Of a stretch of 64,000 bases of DNA, positions 1 through 14,012 are shown piece by piece. Numbering within the stretch: position 1 is the first letter of the stretch; every line of letters begins with the position of its first letter. This DNA is from Diadema setosum (Eukaryota; Echinodermata; Echinoidea; Diadematoida; Diadematidae). The position numbers and the translations under genes are program-made. The DNA lies in the NCBI GenBank assembly GCA_033980235.1, contig CM067067.1, positions 12,366,401 through 12,430,400 of the forward strand, given 5' to 3'. The notes under the pieces were generated by a model. The model saw only the letters and a program-made list of their open reading frames with translations, was not told the origin of the DNA and did not search any database.

Positions 1-966
1 ATTTTCTTTCCTTTTTTTTATTCATGTTATAATGCTTTATTCACTATTTCATGATTTGAATGGTTTACTGTGAAGCTGCACGACAGATTGTATGTTTGAA
101 TGAGAAAAGAAACTTTTCCTTTTCAAATGATAGTATATCATTCGTAACTCAAACATAATTTCCTTTTTGTATGATATCTTCAACAGACCTGTAATTGATG
201 GATAAGTGATGGCCACATAACGCTAGTAATTCTTAAAAAAAAAAGAAAAAAAGATAAAAGTAGGGGGATGTGGGAGGGGGTGGGCGAGGGAGTGTGTTGA
301 GGGCTCCAATCCAAACTTCCTCTTTATTGCCTGTGGCGATCAGATTTAGAGAATTATGATTCTATTCATAGACTAGACACTCTGACTGTGACCCCATTTG
401 TCAGTGGCATTCATCATCACCCAATTAAACTACCGAAAATTGCTGGCCAATAACCTAAATTCGTTACTTTCAGGACTGTTTTGCCAGGTAGCACTTGGCC
501 AGAATATTTCTAAAGATATCCTCTGGAAGGTGGCCGAGATAATATTAGTTACGTTCAGACGGGTTGTAGAAAGAATCAGGGCTTAAAAAACAAACTAACA
601 AAAACAAAACCTTCCTTTGCTAGGCTTTGGCACGTTCGCCTAAATTCTTGGCTTTGACACGTTCGCCTAAATATTCTTGGAATTACCACAAGCTGGAAGT
701 TTTCCCCAAAATAAATAGCTTTTTTTCTCTATCTTTCTATTTTGCCATCTTTTCCGATGAAATCTATACTTGGAGCCTGAATGATACAAATTGTGACTGA
801 TGTAATACAATTTATTTTATTGAATTAAACAGTTTTGCAGAAGTAGGGAAAATTCTTCATGGTTATCATTCAATTATTGTGCGATGCAATAGCGACCAAA
901 AGTATTATTTCGTTCATATAACATAATTATGATTAAATGTCACGCTCATTACAAGAAACGATCAGC
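1..966. other. Intergenic, no gene seen
   Basis: No coding region is supported; the only ORFs are short and unremarkable. A 27-bp unit containing 'cacgttcgcctaaat' is tandemly duplicated at about 623-678. A purine-rich tract (A then G runs) lies at about 234-293. Confidence 0.6.
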
Positions 967-1330
967 AACCGTAACTGTTCAATTCAATAGTTTATTTATT
1001 GCCATCATCAAAAAGAAAAGAAAAGAAAAAGTTGACATGATCCAAAGTGATACAATTTTTTTTTCATTTCTCTTACACTCGTCTGATAAAGGATTTTTTT
1101 TAAATACAATCCAAAGTATATACACGAATGATAAAGTATATACACGAATGATATTTACGACATCATTCGTGTATATACTTTATATTGTATTAAAAAAAAA
1201 AATCCTTTATCAGACGAGTGTAAGAGAAATAAAAAAAAAATTGTATCACTTTGGATTATGTCAACTTTTTCTTTTCTTTTCTTTTTGATGATGGAAATAA
1301 ACAAACTATTGAATTGCAAAACCGTAACTG
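967..1330. mobile_element. Fold-back (palindromic) transposable element with 11-bp direct flanks
   Basis: Two arms of about 150-165 bp are near-perfect reverse complements: left from 978, right ending at 1319, centre near 1160. The outer tips are ttcaattcaatag (left) and, read inwards on the other strand, ttgcaattcaatag (right). The element is bracketed by an 11-bp direct repeat aaccgtaactg at 967-977 and 1320-1330, which looks like a target-site duplication. One arm carries an extra 20-bp tandem copy of 'aaagtatatacacgaatgat'. Because of the palindrome both strands encode nearly the same short peptide, so the ORFs here are not genes. There is no transposase, so the element is non-autonomous; the superfamily is not clear. 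Confidence 0.8.
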
Positions 1331-3354
1331 GAGGATTGTTGGACTGGGCATAAGGTAGGCCATAGTTGTTATAGGCGTGTGCCGAATTAAACACCAAAAA
1401 CTGTAATTGAGTTGATAGTCCAGTGAATGATTCAATTAAAATAACGAAATTGTATTTAGCGAATAAATTCAGTTTCGAAATTATAATTTTGAAACTACAT
1501 CCCCTCTGTGGCAGTTTATGCAGATCATCCTAATGATATCAAAATTTAATATGGCAGTATATTTTGATCCATCCCTTAAAGTGTCGTGGGAAGTGCTTTG
1601 GCAAATATTTTGATCCCTTTATAGGTGGAAATCCTTGAGTCAGGATTACTGCCAAAACTCTGGCGCTCAACCGCACGCAGTCTCCTTCAACGAAGCGGTT
1701 CGTGTACAGATAACAGCGCCCCCTATATTGTGGAAGAGCTGATCTGAGTGTCCGATATTCATTGGTGTACTGTTGACATTGACACAAATAGATTGTCGAG
1801 CCAAATCGTGTATTTTATTACGTAAAGCAGACAGGAATTATTTAACACCACGATATTATTGTCAAATTTCGTAATCATTTTTTTTTTTTTGTTCTTCACA
1901 GGCATATGGATGATATCAAAATGTTGACGAGATAACCTTCTCGAGGCTAGCACCTTATGCTGGTTCCATTTTCGAAAAATAAGCAGACGAGCACAGAATA
2001 TAGTACATGTACTGCACTATTTGCTGTACTGCTTCTTTATAATACAGTCAGGTAATTTAAATTTTTAGAAATCTCGACTTTTCATAACACTTTCCACTTT
2101 CTACTGACTGTCAATTATTTGGTTTAAATCACATTGCATTTAGTTAGGAAAATCGAGTGGGTGCATAGAAATCTCGCACAGACCTCCCATGCATAAGCAT
2201 GTAATACCCGAATCTTTTACATTATCGTGGTACAGATAACCCCATCAAATCATTTCCTTTGTGCAAACAGAATGTCGCCAGCTATTGGCCAGCTACTATC
2301 GACCACAGGAGAAGTAAACAATGGTTCATGTCATTGTTGAGATGGGATATTGTGTATTTACTTCAAATCAATTAGAAAAAAAAAAAAATTGGGGTCAGGG
2401 GTCAGGGAAAGCAGCCATATTCAGGCTACATTTATTGTGGGACATTGTCTAACGATATTTCTTTTTTGAAGGGATGGTCACTGATTTCCATCATCGATGA
2501 AAAAATGAACAGAAACAACAAAAAAGAGATTGTTATGTTATAGAAAACTGACACAACTATAAAAGCAAAGAAAAGTAAGAAAATTTGTGCGCTCATGTAC
2601 AAACAACGGTACGGGCCTTTATGCATTCACACACAAACACGCCCTCCAGTGTCTAGTATTAGTGAGAGGGGCTACATAGTAGTGAATGGTGATTTTAACA
2701 ATCTATACGCCCTTTCATTATTCAGACTTCTCTCCAGGTGCTTAGACGTGATGCGGAGAAGGCGACTTGTGGAAATTCGCCTATTATGAAGCTCCTATCA
2801 AAGACAAGCAGGCGAGAAGACAATATCATAATAATTTGATATGCTCAAAATCCGTTTAGAGGCGCCAAGCCATTAAAACTCGCCCTGGCTCAGTACGAAA
2901 AGGTGTGAGAAATCGATTTGTTGAAACCCGTCATTGCATCCTGTTCAGGTGAGGATGGCGACTTCCTATAGCTCACTGCACGTTCCCGTATACTCTGATC
3001 ATGGACCCTATACCATAGGGCCTATGCTCCGATGGAGTAAATAATAATATGTAATAAAGATTATCCCCAATGTTGCAGATGAACTGTTTAGATGGTAGAT
3101 TATAGTATTACCAGGCCACCTTGTCCTGACAGAAAGTCAAAATTCCCGAGGACGAAATTGACATGCGTCCCTCTGTTTAAACTATTAATTTCCGCCTCTT
3201 TCTGCAAATCGGATTTCCGCTTGTCTTTCTTGATTGAGGCCGTTTTTGTCACGTACAGCTGAGATTATGGCAAATATCATAGTCAAAAACGTGAGGCTGA
3301 TTTACTTGTTCTGTGAAGAGGTGTGGCTTTAGCGCTTTTAGATTTCCCGGGTGA
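1331..3354. other. Intergenic, no gene seen
   Basis: AT-rich sequence with short A/T runs (1878-1890, 2376-2387). No ORF resembles a known family and I see no convincing exon. Confidence 0.5.
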
Positions 3355-3745
3355 TGTTCGCTATTCCGAAGGTTCATTAATCCGAAAATGAAATAAGGTT
3401 CATTATTCCGAAACACGCACATTGCCTATACGTAGATCTTCGTTAATCTGAAAATAAAATAGGGTTCGTTAATCCGAACATTAAGGTGGCGTTATTCCGA
3501 AATGATATAATATGATTCGTTATTCCAAAGGCTCGTTAATCCGAAAATAGAATAAGATTCGTTATTCCAAAGGTTCGTTAATCCGAAAATGAAAAAGAAA
3601 AGGAAAGAAAATAAAAAGGTGCGTATGACTATAACGAACCTTCAGAATATAACGAACCTTATTTCACCTTTCGGTTTAGCAAACCTTCGGAATAACGAAC
3701 CTATATTTTCATTTTCGGATGAGCAAACCTTCTGAATAACGAACT
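3355..3745. repeat. Inverted cluster of 'ttcgttattccgaa' repeats
   Basis: The left part (about 3358-3595) carries repeated phrases such as ttcgttattccgaa and ggttcgttaatccgaaaat. The right part (about 3635-3742) carries the complementary phrases (gaataacgaacctt, ttcattttcggat). The whole is an imperfect inverted repeat built from one degenerate sub-repeat. It is probably the terminal or subterminal region of a non-autonomous DNA transposon. A second cluster with the same motif lies at 5930-6140. Confidence 0.65.
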
Positions 3746-5929
3746 ATAATCGATTTGCCGACAATAAAGTCGCAAGTTACTAATGGTGAAGTAAAAATAT
3801 CAAACATTATTCCAGAGCAATAATGTCAGCTGTTATAAGGGTAAATAAAGCAGAGTTCAAAGATGCGCCATTAATGAAGTGCTTGAGGACTGTCATATCA
3901 TCAGGGTTCGACATTATAGCGGTGGTCCGGTGGCCCGGGGCCGGGGCCATAAAGTTGGCAATATTGACGTCAGGCCAACAAATTTCCAAACAGGTAACTT
4001 GTGGTGACCTGACCGGATTCGACGACTCAGATTTCAAACAAACAAAAAAAAAAAAAGAAAAAGAAAAGAAGGAAGAAGAATAATCACTTTGGGGCCCTTA
4101 GATTAATGTAAAAAAAAAAAAGTATCAGTGATGAATCGAAAATAATCATGCGTTCTTCGTGTTTCATGTCGGGAATGCAATAAAATATATAGGAGTGCTA
4201 TAATCCAAGAACTGTATGTACGAGGATGATAGTGAACTATAAGTTTCTCATAATATGTGCTGAGGGACTTTGACAGACTTTATTTAGATTCTAGAGGTGT
4301 ATATTTGCAAAATTTTGATCACATTGCAAAAATTCAGTCAAAAAATAATTGTTACAATGGATAACACTTTCTTATCCCGAAGTTTCATTACCCAGTTAAT
4401 ACAACGGCAAAACTGAAAACACTCAGCTGACCAGCGCCCCGGACCTATAGGGCCTGGCTGTCAGCAGCTGGTCGTTCAGTTACTTTATATTTCCAAGTCT
4501 GCAAATTGTGAAGAAGTTTACAGATCAGTGTTTTAACTTGATAAGATTATCATCTTGTAACTGAATAATCGCAACAGACTTGATATGAACTGATTTGATA
4601 ACTTTAAGCAAAATAAATTTAAGAGTAAATATAAACTGATTTCATATTGTAAATGCAGATCTGTATAGTTAAAATGGTAAAGACTTTTGTTAGCGTATAT
4701 AATGTCCATAATAAGGGAGATTTGGTATTTCTGGGAAATCTAGTTAAGGTTGCATGGTGAATATCTGCTTATGAGATTGGATTTGCACAGCTTCGAAGTG
4801 CTTGTATTCTCAGTCCGTGTTGAGCAATTAAAATTCTTATCAAATCAATATCATACTAATCAATATATTGTTTATCAAGATGATTATGAAGATGAAGGGT
4901 AGTAACAAGATAGTATACAGTCGTGTTTGGGTTTTAGAAATTACATGTAAAATAATGATAGTGATTTGTTGAAGTTTTTAGGCCGGCACTCATAATCTTG
5001 GCGCAAAATGAAATATGAAGAGACAAACAGATTCATAATCTAATATGAGAAAGAACGGGAACACACAGAAAGGAGATGAATGGGAACGGGAGACGCGCGG
5101 TTGAAGCAAGAAAATAATACTCATTTATTATAAGTCACCAACTTTTGGATTGTATATTGTTTCGATTATGATACATCTCTTTGAATTTGTCTGTGTGTAA
5201 ACTAAATTAAACTAGCTCTACCTTTTCTATTATAACGAAAACAAAAAGGGCACACAATGTCATGTACACATCAGATGTATTCTTTGAAATTCAGAAAATA
5301 ATCAACATGGAAGAAACGAATTCTATATAGGTCTGCCTCTATCCCCAGGTTCAGGCAGTCGATCGGTCGAGGTCTGTACTATTTATATCGCATGTAAGAA
5401 CTGGTATCGAGAGCCGTCAGGTATACATGTACTAGTAATCAGGATATCATTAGCGCTAAATGTATCAATAATCCTATGGAGAGGGAATGTTTGTATGGGA
5501 AAGTGTTGGGAGATGCCGCTGTCCATGTGATCTCCACGAGTGCTGCATGCGAAAGCGGCATCCCGTTGGTTAGCGTAGTTTAGTTTGTGAACGAGGCAAT
5601 TTCCCCGTCGGCCAAGGTATTGCTTAGCATCGCGCATTACACGGTTCTTATTTCAGGCCGCCAGATAAGGCTGGTATTTCCGTATTTGAACGATGCGGAC
5701 TAGTTCTGTTACAATAAATTGCTACTAATCATGGCGACGGACCAATAAACAAATCCGGTTTGATGCTTTGATACACCAGGGTAATGCAAAGCTTTGGTCA
5801 TAACAAGTGTTGCCCTTGGTTCAGACCATAAGGGCCTATATACCTGGTGCCTGTCGTTGTCGTGAGAATATGGCGTGTTCTCTTTGTTAAAAATCATACA
5901 GTATAATTTTCATACATTTTTAGCAAAAC
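3746..5929. other. Intergenic, no gene seen
   Basis: A short GC-rich patch (cggtggcccggggccgggg, about 3927-3945) and A-rich runs (4045-4080, 4111-4121) are present. A palindromic patch lies at 4424-4475 (cagctgaccag and ctgtcagcagctggtc). No exon or known domain is seen. Confidence 0.5.
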
Positions 5930-6140
5930 AGATACAGTTCGTTATTCGAAGGTTCGATGTTTAGAAGGTTCATGTATTCGAAAGTAAAATTAGTTTCGTT
6001 ATGCCGATGGTTCGTTGATCCGAAACGAAATATTTGGGTTCGTAATTCCGAAGATTGGTTTGAATGCACCTTCTTTTCGTTTGCAGATTAACGTACCATA
6101 TTTTATTTTCGGAATAACGTACCTTATTTTATTCTATCCT
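5930..6140. repeat. Second, degraded 'ttcgttattccgaa' repeat cluster
   Basis: The phrases ttcgttattcgaaggttcg, ttcgttgatccgaaa and ttcgtaattccgaaga run forward. They are followed by complementary phrases (gattaacgtacc, ttttcggaataacgtacc). The inverted arrangement matches the cluster at 3355-3745, so this is a diverged copy of the same repeat family. Confidence 0.6.
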
Positions 6141-8740
6141 CGGATCATCAATGGAGCTCTACAACTTTAGAGCTGAGTTTGAAAGTGTTGAAGGGGATGT
6201 AGTCCTGATTGAGAAGGGGGCTTCAGGTTTTTAAGTTAAGAAACCACTATTAAATAGGAAAGACACTGATATATTTCTGAGTTTTATGAATTCAAGGTTT
6301 ATATGCTTATTTTGTTTGTTTTATTCGTTTGAAATGGTTTAGATACCCCAAAACAAAGTGGTCCTAATAAAAGTTGGGCTCCAAAAGAGAATGTTTGCAT
6401 GTGTTCGCAAAATAATGGCGTCACTCCCCTCACCAATATAAGCAAGGCAACTTGTTTTTCTTTCATCACAGAATAATGATTACAATGTACACCATTTAGC
6501 TCAATAACACAACATGTACAACATTGACTTATGCAATAGGAATATAACGATTATTCAGAGGGTATTTTGGTTGCTAATTATATCCGTCTGACTCGATTTT
6601 ATGATCACAGATTTCCAAATATTGTTTCACGAACCCTCGTTCTTATTGAACAGAGTGGTAGACCTAAGAAATAGATGAATTGAGGAAGTTAACCCGTTTC
6701 AAACTGAATTCTTGAATTCCCATAGACTTAACACAAAGGTAACCAGGTTCCCGTAGGGAATGGGATAACTTAAATGGCATTTCTAAGATTCACAACATCA
6801 CCAGCTATAAGTGATACTGGGCGAAACCACGTGCCAAATTCAACAAAGTGGACAGGTCGATGATATTACGTTTCCACACTGTATTCTCCTACTAGTCTGT
6901 CTCTATGTAAAGAAAATCTGAGAATTATGTGGGTTTTTTTTTTTCCTCTAAAATTTACTTAGCAATTATTGCAAACCCTCTGCTTCAGAAGTCATTATTG
7001 CCAAGTATTTCCAATTCATTCCTAAATTAATTTAATGTCCATATGAACGAACAAAATTTATAAGAACAGTACGGAAATAGCCATGACGGTAGACTATATT
7101 CAATTTAAAGTTTATGTCTCTGGGATAGGGTACATCAGTAATGTTATCAGAATACAATGTTTTAATTCTATTTTGAGATGGTAAATAACGCTCTGAAGCT
7201 CCTTGTAATTGTGATGATTTTACGGCTCTACGTTATACGAGATTCGCTCTGAACGCCTTGATAAACAGCAAGAAGTGAAGTGGGGCAAAGCGAAGTGTTC
7301 AGAGCAGGATAGTATTAGCGCCCTCTTGTGCTGACTTTTGCTCTCCGCGGACTTTTCGTCAGAGTGACGTCAATGCGAGCAGCAGGCTTATTATTTTCGT
7401 CCTCTCCCTGACATACCGAATTATATTTAGATGTGATGTATAGAATGAGATGGCATCAGCCAATGTCTTCATTTCATTATCAGCCTTCTCGAAAGGCATT
7501 CTATGGTTGCTCGATAGACAAGATGCTGTATAAGGCCTTCTCAAACAATGACATATATTGGTAGAATTCATTCTGGCCTCTACTTGCAATCTTTCCAAAC
7601 CTTTAATCATAAACTTTACAGGAAGGCGAGACATCTCCAGCTGTGGAAATCAGTATACTCGAAATCCTCCTTTTTCAGCATAGATATATTCTCGGTATAT
7701 TCGTGATTTTTTTTTTTTTTTTTGGTCGATCTTTTTACATTATATAGCATTACTCCTCAGTGGTTTTGATATTGACATGTGCAACCCACGCTATAATGAG
7801 TTAATTTTACGTCGAAACTTCAATCATTATTAGCTATTGTGCTTTGAACATGAGCCACGTGCTATGCATGTGGACTCGTTCCGGGATAGAAACATTATTG
7901 GCAGTGGAGCAATAATGTCCTTGCCTCTCTCTCTCTCTATCTCCCTTTCTCTTCCCATTTCTCCCTCTTGGGGGCGGGCTCGATATAGGTTGGCAGACGA
8001 TTTGTTGTGCCGCGCTTTTGAGGTACAGAAATTACTTTGTCGCACCTCGGTGGGTCCCGCGCAGCTGCATGTCCCATCATCATATTGAATTCTTAGGGAG
8101 TTCACAGACAGGTTAACATCAGTATCCCATGTTATAGCATTGAATATACATGACAGTTATGAGAAACAGCTTGCAGTGTAATGTGAGCGGAAGTATACAC
8201 TTATAATTATATCTTCACTTTAACACTGTATAATTTCAACTGGACCTGCAAGGCATTAACTTAATAGTTATCGTTAAAAAGTATCCATAATAATCTGACC
8301 AAATTTTCTTCTTAATAATCTACAAATGCCAATAATGTTTCCTGATGAATTGGCTAACAGTATACATGTTCAGGACAAAAGCCAGTTCAGTATACACAAA
8401 TTGAAATGACCTCTTTGAGTGTTTCATTTGAAATATCCAGAGAATTTAAGAAAATGTTATTGTCTGACATGAATTCATTGATGATAAAATATAAACAACG
8501 ATGACACTGATAATATAAAGAAGAACAACAGTAAAACCAAAATAAATAAGTTAGAAATTATAAAAGGCATTGTCAATCGCAATATAACATTAGTTTCAAA
8601 GCCGACAGATTTATGATCATTATGAACAGTGGGAAGCTTTCATTTTTTTTTTGTGTGATCATGTATGCGCATATCAGTAATCATACCAAGAGATATTATA
8701 TTATTACTATATGTATGTATATTATATTCACATTATCTAC

Positions 8741-8775
<35 letters not shown>

Positions 8776-10591
8776 GAACATACACGTATACGCATTTATC
8801 TGCATGTGTTTAAATCAAAAGACACGCTGCAGAAAGGCGTGCCTAAAGAAATCTGAACATAGCTTATGTTTTGGCAGAGAGTCATTGTGATACGGCGAGC
8901 ACAATGCCTACAATTGCGAACGTGTAGCTAAGGGAGGATGCTGTGTGCAGAGCAAGCACCCTCATCTTCCTCTGATCATCTCCCCCTCTCCCTCTCCCTC
9001 ATCATCCTTTCTTTCCCGCCAACATTTTCCTCCATTTATGGCCCGGTCTTTTTTTAGTGTTCATCACATCTTTCTGACAGAAGGTTATTTCGTTTTCGTT
9101 TGCTGACTTTTCTTTTTCATATAGTTGAATTTTCCACATGAGCGCAAAACGTGTTTGTCTAGGATTGACGTGATTGCCTGATTGAAGATAATTTTTGTTT
9201 GCATTTTATGAATCCTTCCCCCTCCCTTTCTTTACAACTCTGCACTTTATCTCCGTTCAGAGATTTTCCTTGATTCTCTGATAGTCATCCAGCCCCCCCC
9301 CCCCCCCCGTATACTATATCAAGCTCATGAATGCAATAATGGTGAATTAGTAGAATGACTTATATAGGCCTATAAATACTTTATTATTATCATTCCAATA
9401 TGCTTTAATATGAAAATAATATGTTTGGAATTAGATATTAGTTAAGTACTGTGTATAAATGTTGCATATATACTTTATGTATATAATGTTTTTGTGTACA
9501 TATAATATGTGCGTAATGAAGTACTGTGTATAGGGAGACGCGCATGAGCAAGTCACGAGTTTGCTCTGTTCGCTCTCATTGGATAGATAACATTTCATAA
9601 CACGAATCTTTCTATCAGTGATCCCCATCAAGGAGTCAATTAACAATGCTGACAGAAAACAAAAAATAAAAGATGCATGGTGTATTTGTGACTTTTCGTT
9701 CTGTATGATCAATGACAGTCAACCTGAGAGGCGCACGTGCTGATGATAATGATCGCATTATAAGTTTTCATATCAATTCAAATCGGGTGCATGTGGTAGC
9801 CATGTGGATAGATCAAGCACTAATATAGTAAGGCCTCGGAATATAGGCGCGCTTTTACGAGCAAGGAGATAGCGGAACTATTCACTTCGCGCAGCGGCCA
9901 TTATTCACTATTGTTTTAAGGTGCCATAATTATCTGCGACAATATATTTAATAATATATACATGGTACACCAGCGCTGCAATAAAAATGAAGCAAGGAAA
10001 AAAAAAAAACACGGCTCCTTTAACGATTAACTAAAGCCATTATATTTTTTAGTACCGAATTCTATTTATGTGCATATCCTCAAAATCGTTCTTGTAAAGT
10101 CTCGTGTGTTTGCTAAAGTAAATTCCAGAGCATTGACGTTCAAACGATAAACTATGTTCTGCTGCCCGGTTAATTCGCATGTATTCATAATATGCTGAGA
10201 CGATAAATAGAAATTGTCTAATTCTGTGCAATAGGCCTCCTTCACTGGTCATCTTGGAACTCTTTATTACACTGAACGTACTCAAACGTACTCGAACGCT
10301 ATAAATCGATGTCTATATGTCTCATGACGTCATTAAAAAGATTCAATTCCACTGAAGGATTTGACAAATCATCATTCTCTGCAATGATTACTAATTTCGT
10401 CTTAACCTTTATACACAGTCATGATTGTCATGACATGACTGCATCGATCGCCTTTGCCTTTAAGTTAAAATGCTTTTCATTAATAGACTGGCCACCTCTG
10501 ACATAAGATATCCCCACATTTCCCACATGAGCTATACATTCTGCATTATTCTTCGTCATCTGTTTTTGAATGGTCAGTTCAGAAAGTTGCA
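6141..10591. other. Intergenic with simple repeats, no gene seen
   Basis: A T run at 7708-7723, a pyrimidine-rich tract at 7922-7968, a (CT)n microsatellite at 8744-8770 and a C run at about 9293-9308. A stretch near 6345-6395 (ccaaaacaaagtggtcctaa) weakly resembles the centre of the TTAA MITE described at 10592. No supported coding region. Confidence 0.5.
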
Positions 10592-10980
10592 TTAAAGGGA
10601 TGGTACAGTATTGGTGGAGAGGAGAATTGGGCTTTTAACTTTTTGCGAGATACCAAGAAAACACATATGAAATAGTATAGAGCATACCATTTTAAGAGGA
10701 ATTCAAAGTTTATTTGATGAAAATCAGGTTTGGAATGACTGAAACATCCAAAAACAAAGTAAAACAAAGCAATCGTAATAAAATGTGGGTCCCACACTTT
10801 ATTAGAATTGCTCTGTTTTGGATATCTCAGCCATTTCAAAACCAATTTTCATCAAATAAACGTTGAATTCCTCATGGAATTACATTCTCTTTCATATTTC
10901 ATAAGAGGTTTCTTATTATCTCACCAAAAATGTTAGAAACCTGACATTAGGTCTCAACCAAAACTATACGATCCCTTTAA
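10592..10980. mobile_element. TTAA-flanked palindromic MITE, family A, copy 1
   Basis: The element begins ttaaagggatggtacagt and ends actatacgatccctttaa, so imperfect terminal inverted repeats sit inside TTAA, the target preferred by piggyBac and Kolobok type transposases. The centre is itself palindromic (gatgaaaatcaggtttggaa against ttcaaaaccaattttcatc; gtgggtcccac in the middle). Nearly identical sequence occurs at 16346-16734, and a more diverged copy at 25394. It has no coding capacity. Assignment to piggyBac or Kolobok is inference from the TTAA only. Confidence 0.85.
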
Positions 10981-11043
10981 TGATCAATTTTCTGTGTTAC
11001 CAAGTTCATTCTCAGGCGTCTTTACCATTGACCATTTTTATAA

Positions 11044-11239
11044 TACACTCTAAATTCGTTGGATTAAAAAAGTAATCTAATAAGACCATGAGGAGGGACA
11101 AATCCACATAGCATTATAATTTTTAGTCTAATTGATTTAGAAATTAAATCCATTAGATTTGAAATTAATAATCTTGTTTGGATTTGTCCCTCCTCATGGT
11201 CTATTAGATTACTGTTTAATCCAACGAATTTAGAGTGTA
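11044..11239. mobile_element. TA-flanked hairpin MITE (196 bp)
   Basis: The outer ends are tacactctaaattcgttgg (left) and its complement ending at 11239 (right). The arms are about 70 bp with a few mismatches and include taatctaataagaccatgag and its complement. The centre is a shorter, less paired AT-rich stretch. TA at both ends suggests a Tc1/mariner-type target. There is no coding capacity. Confidence 0.75.
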
Positions 11240-14009
11240 TAGATAACGGTATAATAGACAATTGCGTTCTCATTGCAGGACTGAAAATATAGTGCTTGTA
11301 CCAAATGCTTCACTAATATTCTAATGATATACCTGAAGTCAATCTGCGTATATGGGAATATAATGGGCTGACCAGCAAAATGTGAAGACTACTCCTCATA
11401 TTTTTATTTTTTTTTTTTTTTTTGGGGGGGGGGGGGGTGCATGTTCGTTTTATTGCTTTCCAAATACATGTGATTGCCCGTATATTATTGCGATCGTTAA
11501 CGTCTACCTTCCCGTATAACCTCTCAGTACCCCATGATTAACAAAGCTGTTCCACGTCGGCATACAAGCAACTGCGGTGGATAAAACTTTTGCTTGAAAA
11601 TAGTGCAGGTAATAAAACTGGATAGAAAATTGATGATACATTAACGTTTTGTGCTTTAAAATGTTAAAATGTGCCATATTTTTAACTCTCCACATTCCTC
11701 AAGATAATATCAGTCACAAAAAACAATGAGCAGAGCAAACGTCTAGGTCACTTTACGTCTTGTGCATTGAAACACTCTAATCTGTAAATATTATAGATTA
11801 ATAATATTGATTATGACTATTGTGAGTGACCAGTGAAACTCTCTGGATCGCATATTGACTGTACTGTGAACACGCATCCTAAAATGTAATGGTTTTTTTT
11901 TGAAAACAAGTGATAGGAACTTTAATATTTTCATTTGATGTCGTAAGTATCAAAATGCTATCCATGATTGTCATTAATGTTATACCAGTTATTGAATGCT
12001 GACGCCCACACAGTTATCGTTTGACAAGAAGCCATATTGAGGTTTGAATTTTCTTCAGTCTGTCTCCCTCTAAGTCAAACGAGCCTCAAATTTAAACCTC
12101 AACCTTCACCCCTCTGCTCAATATTCTCGTACATTTATTAAGAAGCCATAAATTGTTGTCGAGAGATATTATCGTAACAACGCCGCGAGTTTATTCCCTT
12201 AAAACAGTTTGGTTGTAAAAGACCTTATACGTTTACGTGTAAGGGTATATGTTGATATGTTAAGAATGATAACGGTCTTCTCTTTGTTTCAGTTAAAAAA
12301 AAAGAAGAAGAGAAAACACAAAAAACACAAACATTTTTGATTTTATAAGATGCTGTATCCATGACGAATATCATTTTTATCATATCTCCATAGCTCCAAC
12401 GAACCACTGTCCCAAATTCCTTCAGAAATAGGCTGCATCGTTTCTCATGCAATCAAAATTATCGACGCATGCAGAGTTAGCCTATTCAGAGATGAAGTAT
12501 CAACGTTATATTACCAGTTTTGAGCATGTTTTTGGTAGCTTTTGTTGTTGTTGTCATTAACATAATCGTCAGAAAGCAATGGGATATAACGCGACTATCG
12601 TATTGATGTGTTGACGTATTGCAAAAATGATTGCGATCGATGCAAGCAGCTGGTGTTTCGAGAATGCAGCTTGGCACAGAACATTCGCTAGAGAGATAAA
12701 CATAATTGCTCCATCCCATCCCTGATAACAACCCATGCATGCGACTGTATAAAGAGCACAGAAACATTTGAGCTCACAACAACAACAACAACAACAACAA
12801 ATGTTATTCATTGAAATAATAGTTGGGATTGTTTATCAGGCTATCTAATTTTTTTTAACTTCCTAGTAATGCCCTTCACTGAGTAGACAAGACTGATGAA
12901 GCCATGTGCAGGGTATACCTGAAGTACGAATGACTGATTAATAGTATCTGTTGTCAACATCTATAAAACATAACTGCATAATATGGCAATGCATATTCCT
13001 TTCGTTAAACGCGATACGTTTGTTTCGAATGACAGAACATACAGTCACGTACCCCCCGCCTTTTGTAAAACATTCACGAACACAATCCCATGATTTATGT
13101 TTATTTGTATAAGTGCGTATGCATTAATTGATTATGTTTATACTCTTAACATGTATGTCATTGTAATTAAGTCTAACCATTCGCAAATAGGGACATACCA
13201 TTAATTTGTTTTATGATATTATGAGTGGAAATTTGATATGATTGTGATTGTTAGTCATCATCATCTTTTGGACATAGAGGCCAGGCTATAGAGTTCAACA
13301 TGCCACCACACAGGAAAAACTGTGCATTTGAAATCCAAGCATTTTTCAGGCAGGCAGTGTGTTTTTTACTCCAACAACGGCACGCTTTCCCGCGTATGGC
13401 ATTGTGTTTCCAAGAATTTGGCGCCAAACAATAATGAATGCATGGTAATAAGCATTGATCGACAATAGTGTTTGTCCCATAAGCCATTGACAAAGCGATT
13501 ACTGAGTCTATAGCAGAGGGATGACAATGTGTTCGCTGCAAGTGCATGGGGTGGACCTTCACATTGCTCAGTGCTTGCTTTTTTTTTTTTTAAACGAATT
13601 AAGGGGCAGGATTCATCGTAGAGTACAATCATCCGTTACCACATAATCCTCCTTTTAAGTCCTTATTTCTTGCTCCCTCTTCTTATACTTTCGTCGTCGC
13701 TAATACGGTCATCTTAAATTCTTTCATGCCATTCATTTCATGCACTATAGCATGAAAACCTTTATGTATTAAGCGCATTCAGATCTCATTTTTTTCCCCG
13801 GAAGTTGTTCTCGTTGTGTTTTTGTTTTTTGTTGTGTTTTTTTTCCCCGTGCATCATTGTATACGGGATTTTCCCTTTCCGCTTTCCTTGTCTAAACTTC
13901 TCGTTTAGCCCCCCCCCCCCCCTATGATAAGAAAAGAAACAGACACAGATTGCTAAAAATGCCGCTGCACTGCAGGTTGTTATCGGTCGAAGCTGCGGAA
14001 GGTGTACTC
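11240..14009. other. Intergenic with simple repeats, no gene seen
   Basis: A T run followed by a G run at about 11400-11437, (CAA)n at about 12776-12799 and a C run at about 13909-13922. Several short ORFs overlap here on the - strand, but none shows a family signature. Confidence 0.5.
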
Positions 14010-14012
14010 CTT

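Noticed and set aside
929..1397. Two opposite ORFs encoding nearly the same peptide
   Set aside because: They are the two arms of the fold-back palindrome read from each strand.
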